Assembly: GCA_040752835.1 (NCBI GenBank)
Contig: JBFMGG010000008.1
Location: 1 to 64,000, forward strand
DNA length: 64,000 nucleotides
Direction of reading: 5' to 3'
DNA from: Campylobacterota bacterium
GTDB taxonomy: Bacteria; Campylobacterota; Campylobacteria; Campylobacterales; Sulfurimonadaceae
This document shows positions 63,229 through 64,000 of the stretch, in pieces (position 1 is the stretch's first letter; the number at the start of each line of letters is the position of its first letter). Made by a program: the position numbers and the translations under genes. The notes beneath the pieces were generated by a model. The model worked only from the letters and a program-made list of their open reading frames with translations, was not told the origin of the DNA and searched no databases.

Positions 63229-64000
63229 TCAAAAACGGAGTGAAACTTCTTCGGGAAACTGCATCGTGACGCAGTGGAGAGAGCCGTGCTGGCGGATCAG
63301 GATCGAACAGTCGATGGGGACGATGTCGCGCCCTTTGAATGCCTTGCGGCAGATTTCGACCGCTTCGGCGTCGTGCGGGTCGTTGTAGACCGGCAGCAGC
63401 ACGGCATCGTTGATAATGAGAAAATTCGCATAGGTTGCCGGCAGCCGCTCGCCCTCGTAATAGGCGGGCGTACACATCGGCAGTGCGATCAGATTGAACG
63501 GTTCGCCGTCCAAATCCCGCAGCGCCTTTAACTCTTCTTCCATTTTTTTCAGCGCTTCGTAGTGCTCGTCTTCGGTGTCGCCGCATTGGACGTAGAGGAT
63601 CGTATCGGTATCGATGAAGCGGGCGAGGGTATCGATGTGGCTGTCGGTGTCATCGCCTGCGAGGTAGCCGTGGTTCAGCCACAAAATCTGTTCAACACCG
63701 AACTCTTGCTTGAGGATCGCTTCGGTCTGCGTTTTGGAAAGATGGGCGTTGCGGTTGGGATTGAGGAGGCATTCGGAGGTGACCAGCAGCGATCCCGCGC
63801 CGTTGGATTCGACGCCGCCCCCTTCCAAAATCAGGTCGACCTTCTCCATCCGCGCGCCGTAAATCGGCGCAAGGGCCGCGCTCATCGCATTGTCGCGCGA
63901 CGCGTCGAATTTCCCGCCCCACCCGGTGAAGGTGAAGTCGAGCAGCAGCGGCTCGTCTTCCTCCTCGTCGATGACGGTGAGCGCGCTGCAGTCGCGCGCC
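63229..64000 (-). CDS. aguA: Agmatine deiminase, 5' end beyond the window
   Basis: The frame runs off the right edge; 256 codons are visible. FTGWGGKFDASRDNA, ILEGGGVESNGAGSLLVTSE, NRNAHLSK and GDDTDSHIDTLARF carry the guanidino-group enzyme motifs, including the catalytic His (SHID). The nucleophile Cys is in SLHCVTMQFP at the C-terminus. It converts agmatine to N-carbamoylputrescine in polyamine synthesis. An ATG at 63885 is internal, since conserved sequence continues upstream of it. Confidence 0.93.
   Translation of the reverse strand, partial: ARDCSALTVIDEEEDEPLLLDFTFTGWGGKFDASRDNAMSAALAPIYGARMEKVDLILEGGGVESNGAGSLLVTSECLLNPNRNAHLSKTQTEAILKQEFGVEQILWLNHGYLAGDDTDSHIDTLARFIDTDTILYVQCGDTEDEHYEALKKMEEELKALRDLDGEPFNLIALPMCTPAYYEGERLPATYANFLIINDAVLLPVYNDPHDAEAVEICRKAFKGRDIVPIDCSILIRQHGSLHCVTMQFPEEVSLRF

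Noticed and set aside
63077-63586. 169-codon minus-strand frame crossing the poly-G tract
   Set aside because: Most of it is out of frame inside the agmatine deiminase gene. Its tail across the tract has no ribosome site or recognisable sequence, though tract-length change could matter.
1-64000. CRISPR arrays, rRNA or tRNA genes, insertion sequences
   Set aside because: No spaced direct repeats, rRNA cores, tRNA TPsiC-like arms in plausible folds, or transposase motifs were seen by reading; a covariance-model search would be needed to exclude a tRNA with certainty.

Overview
The window looks like chromosomal DNA of a free-living Campylobacterota (Epsilonproteobacteria), probably near Sulfuricurvum/Sulfurimonas. 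Supporting signs are a DUF3972-type coiled-coil protein, a divergent CheZ, a Csd3/Pgp3-like M23 peptidase, a PgbA-N-like protein, a short ComEC, di-haem cytochrome c peroxidase, NhaC-type antiport, and many TATAAT/TATACT -10 boxes without clear -35 boxes. By eye the DNA is fairly GC-rich for this phylum. This placement is inference from gene content. I saw no rRNA, tRNA, CRISPR array or insertion sequence.

Left block (115-13252, minus strand): a compact 14-gene cluster for an MSHA-like type IV pilus. In transcription order it has two prepilins, a 950-residue MshQ-like exported adhesin, four more pilin-like proteins, a PilM/PilN-like fusion, MshJ/PilO, MshK/PilP, the MshL secretin, an MshM AAA ATPase, an MshN-like TPR protein and the MshE assembly ATPase. 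Most junctions are ATGA/GTGA overlaps or 1-2 bp gaps. MshE stops after its first CxxC, next to the end of an AT-rich gene on the other strand, and no MshG platform protein is visible.

13.4-23.4 kb (plus strand): leuA, then alaS leading a tightly coupled run of CopD-like membrane protein, Maf, M48 lipoprotein, BioF, an orphan ABC ATPase and PBP1A. 23.4-28.2 kb: DedA, uvrB, a yefM-yoeB toxin-antitoxin cassette with a readable promoter/operator, two small proteins, and a cytochrome c pair. 28.2-32.8 kb (minus): an outer-membrane protein, histidine kinase, response regulator, NhaC antiporter and GNAT acetyltransferase, probably one operon.

32.9-50 kb: L,D-transpeptidase, cytochrome c peroxidase, RecD2, GlyQ, a membrane diguanylate cyclase with two fused periplasmic binding domains, a DUF89/DUF3972 pair, PurE, a U32 protein, CheZ, a PHP phosphatase, GlnA, PckA and a metal-binding NifX-like protein. 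49.4-64 kb: two further prepilins, priA-ispG-dnaB-comEC, a YihY protein, GlcD, a PgbA-like protein, an M23 endopeptidase, a Nudix hydrolase, an OprC-type copper TonB receptor, a 31-residue membrane peptide, a 10-G tract, and the 3' part of agmatine deiminase cut by the right edge.

The most notable theme is a surface-attachment pilus whose motor ATPase carries degenerate tandem MshEN (c-di-GMP-type) motifs, in a window that also encodes a feedback-inhibitable diguanylate cyclase.
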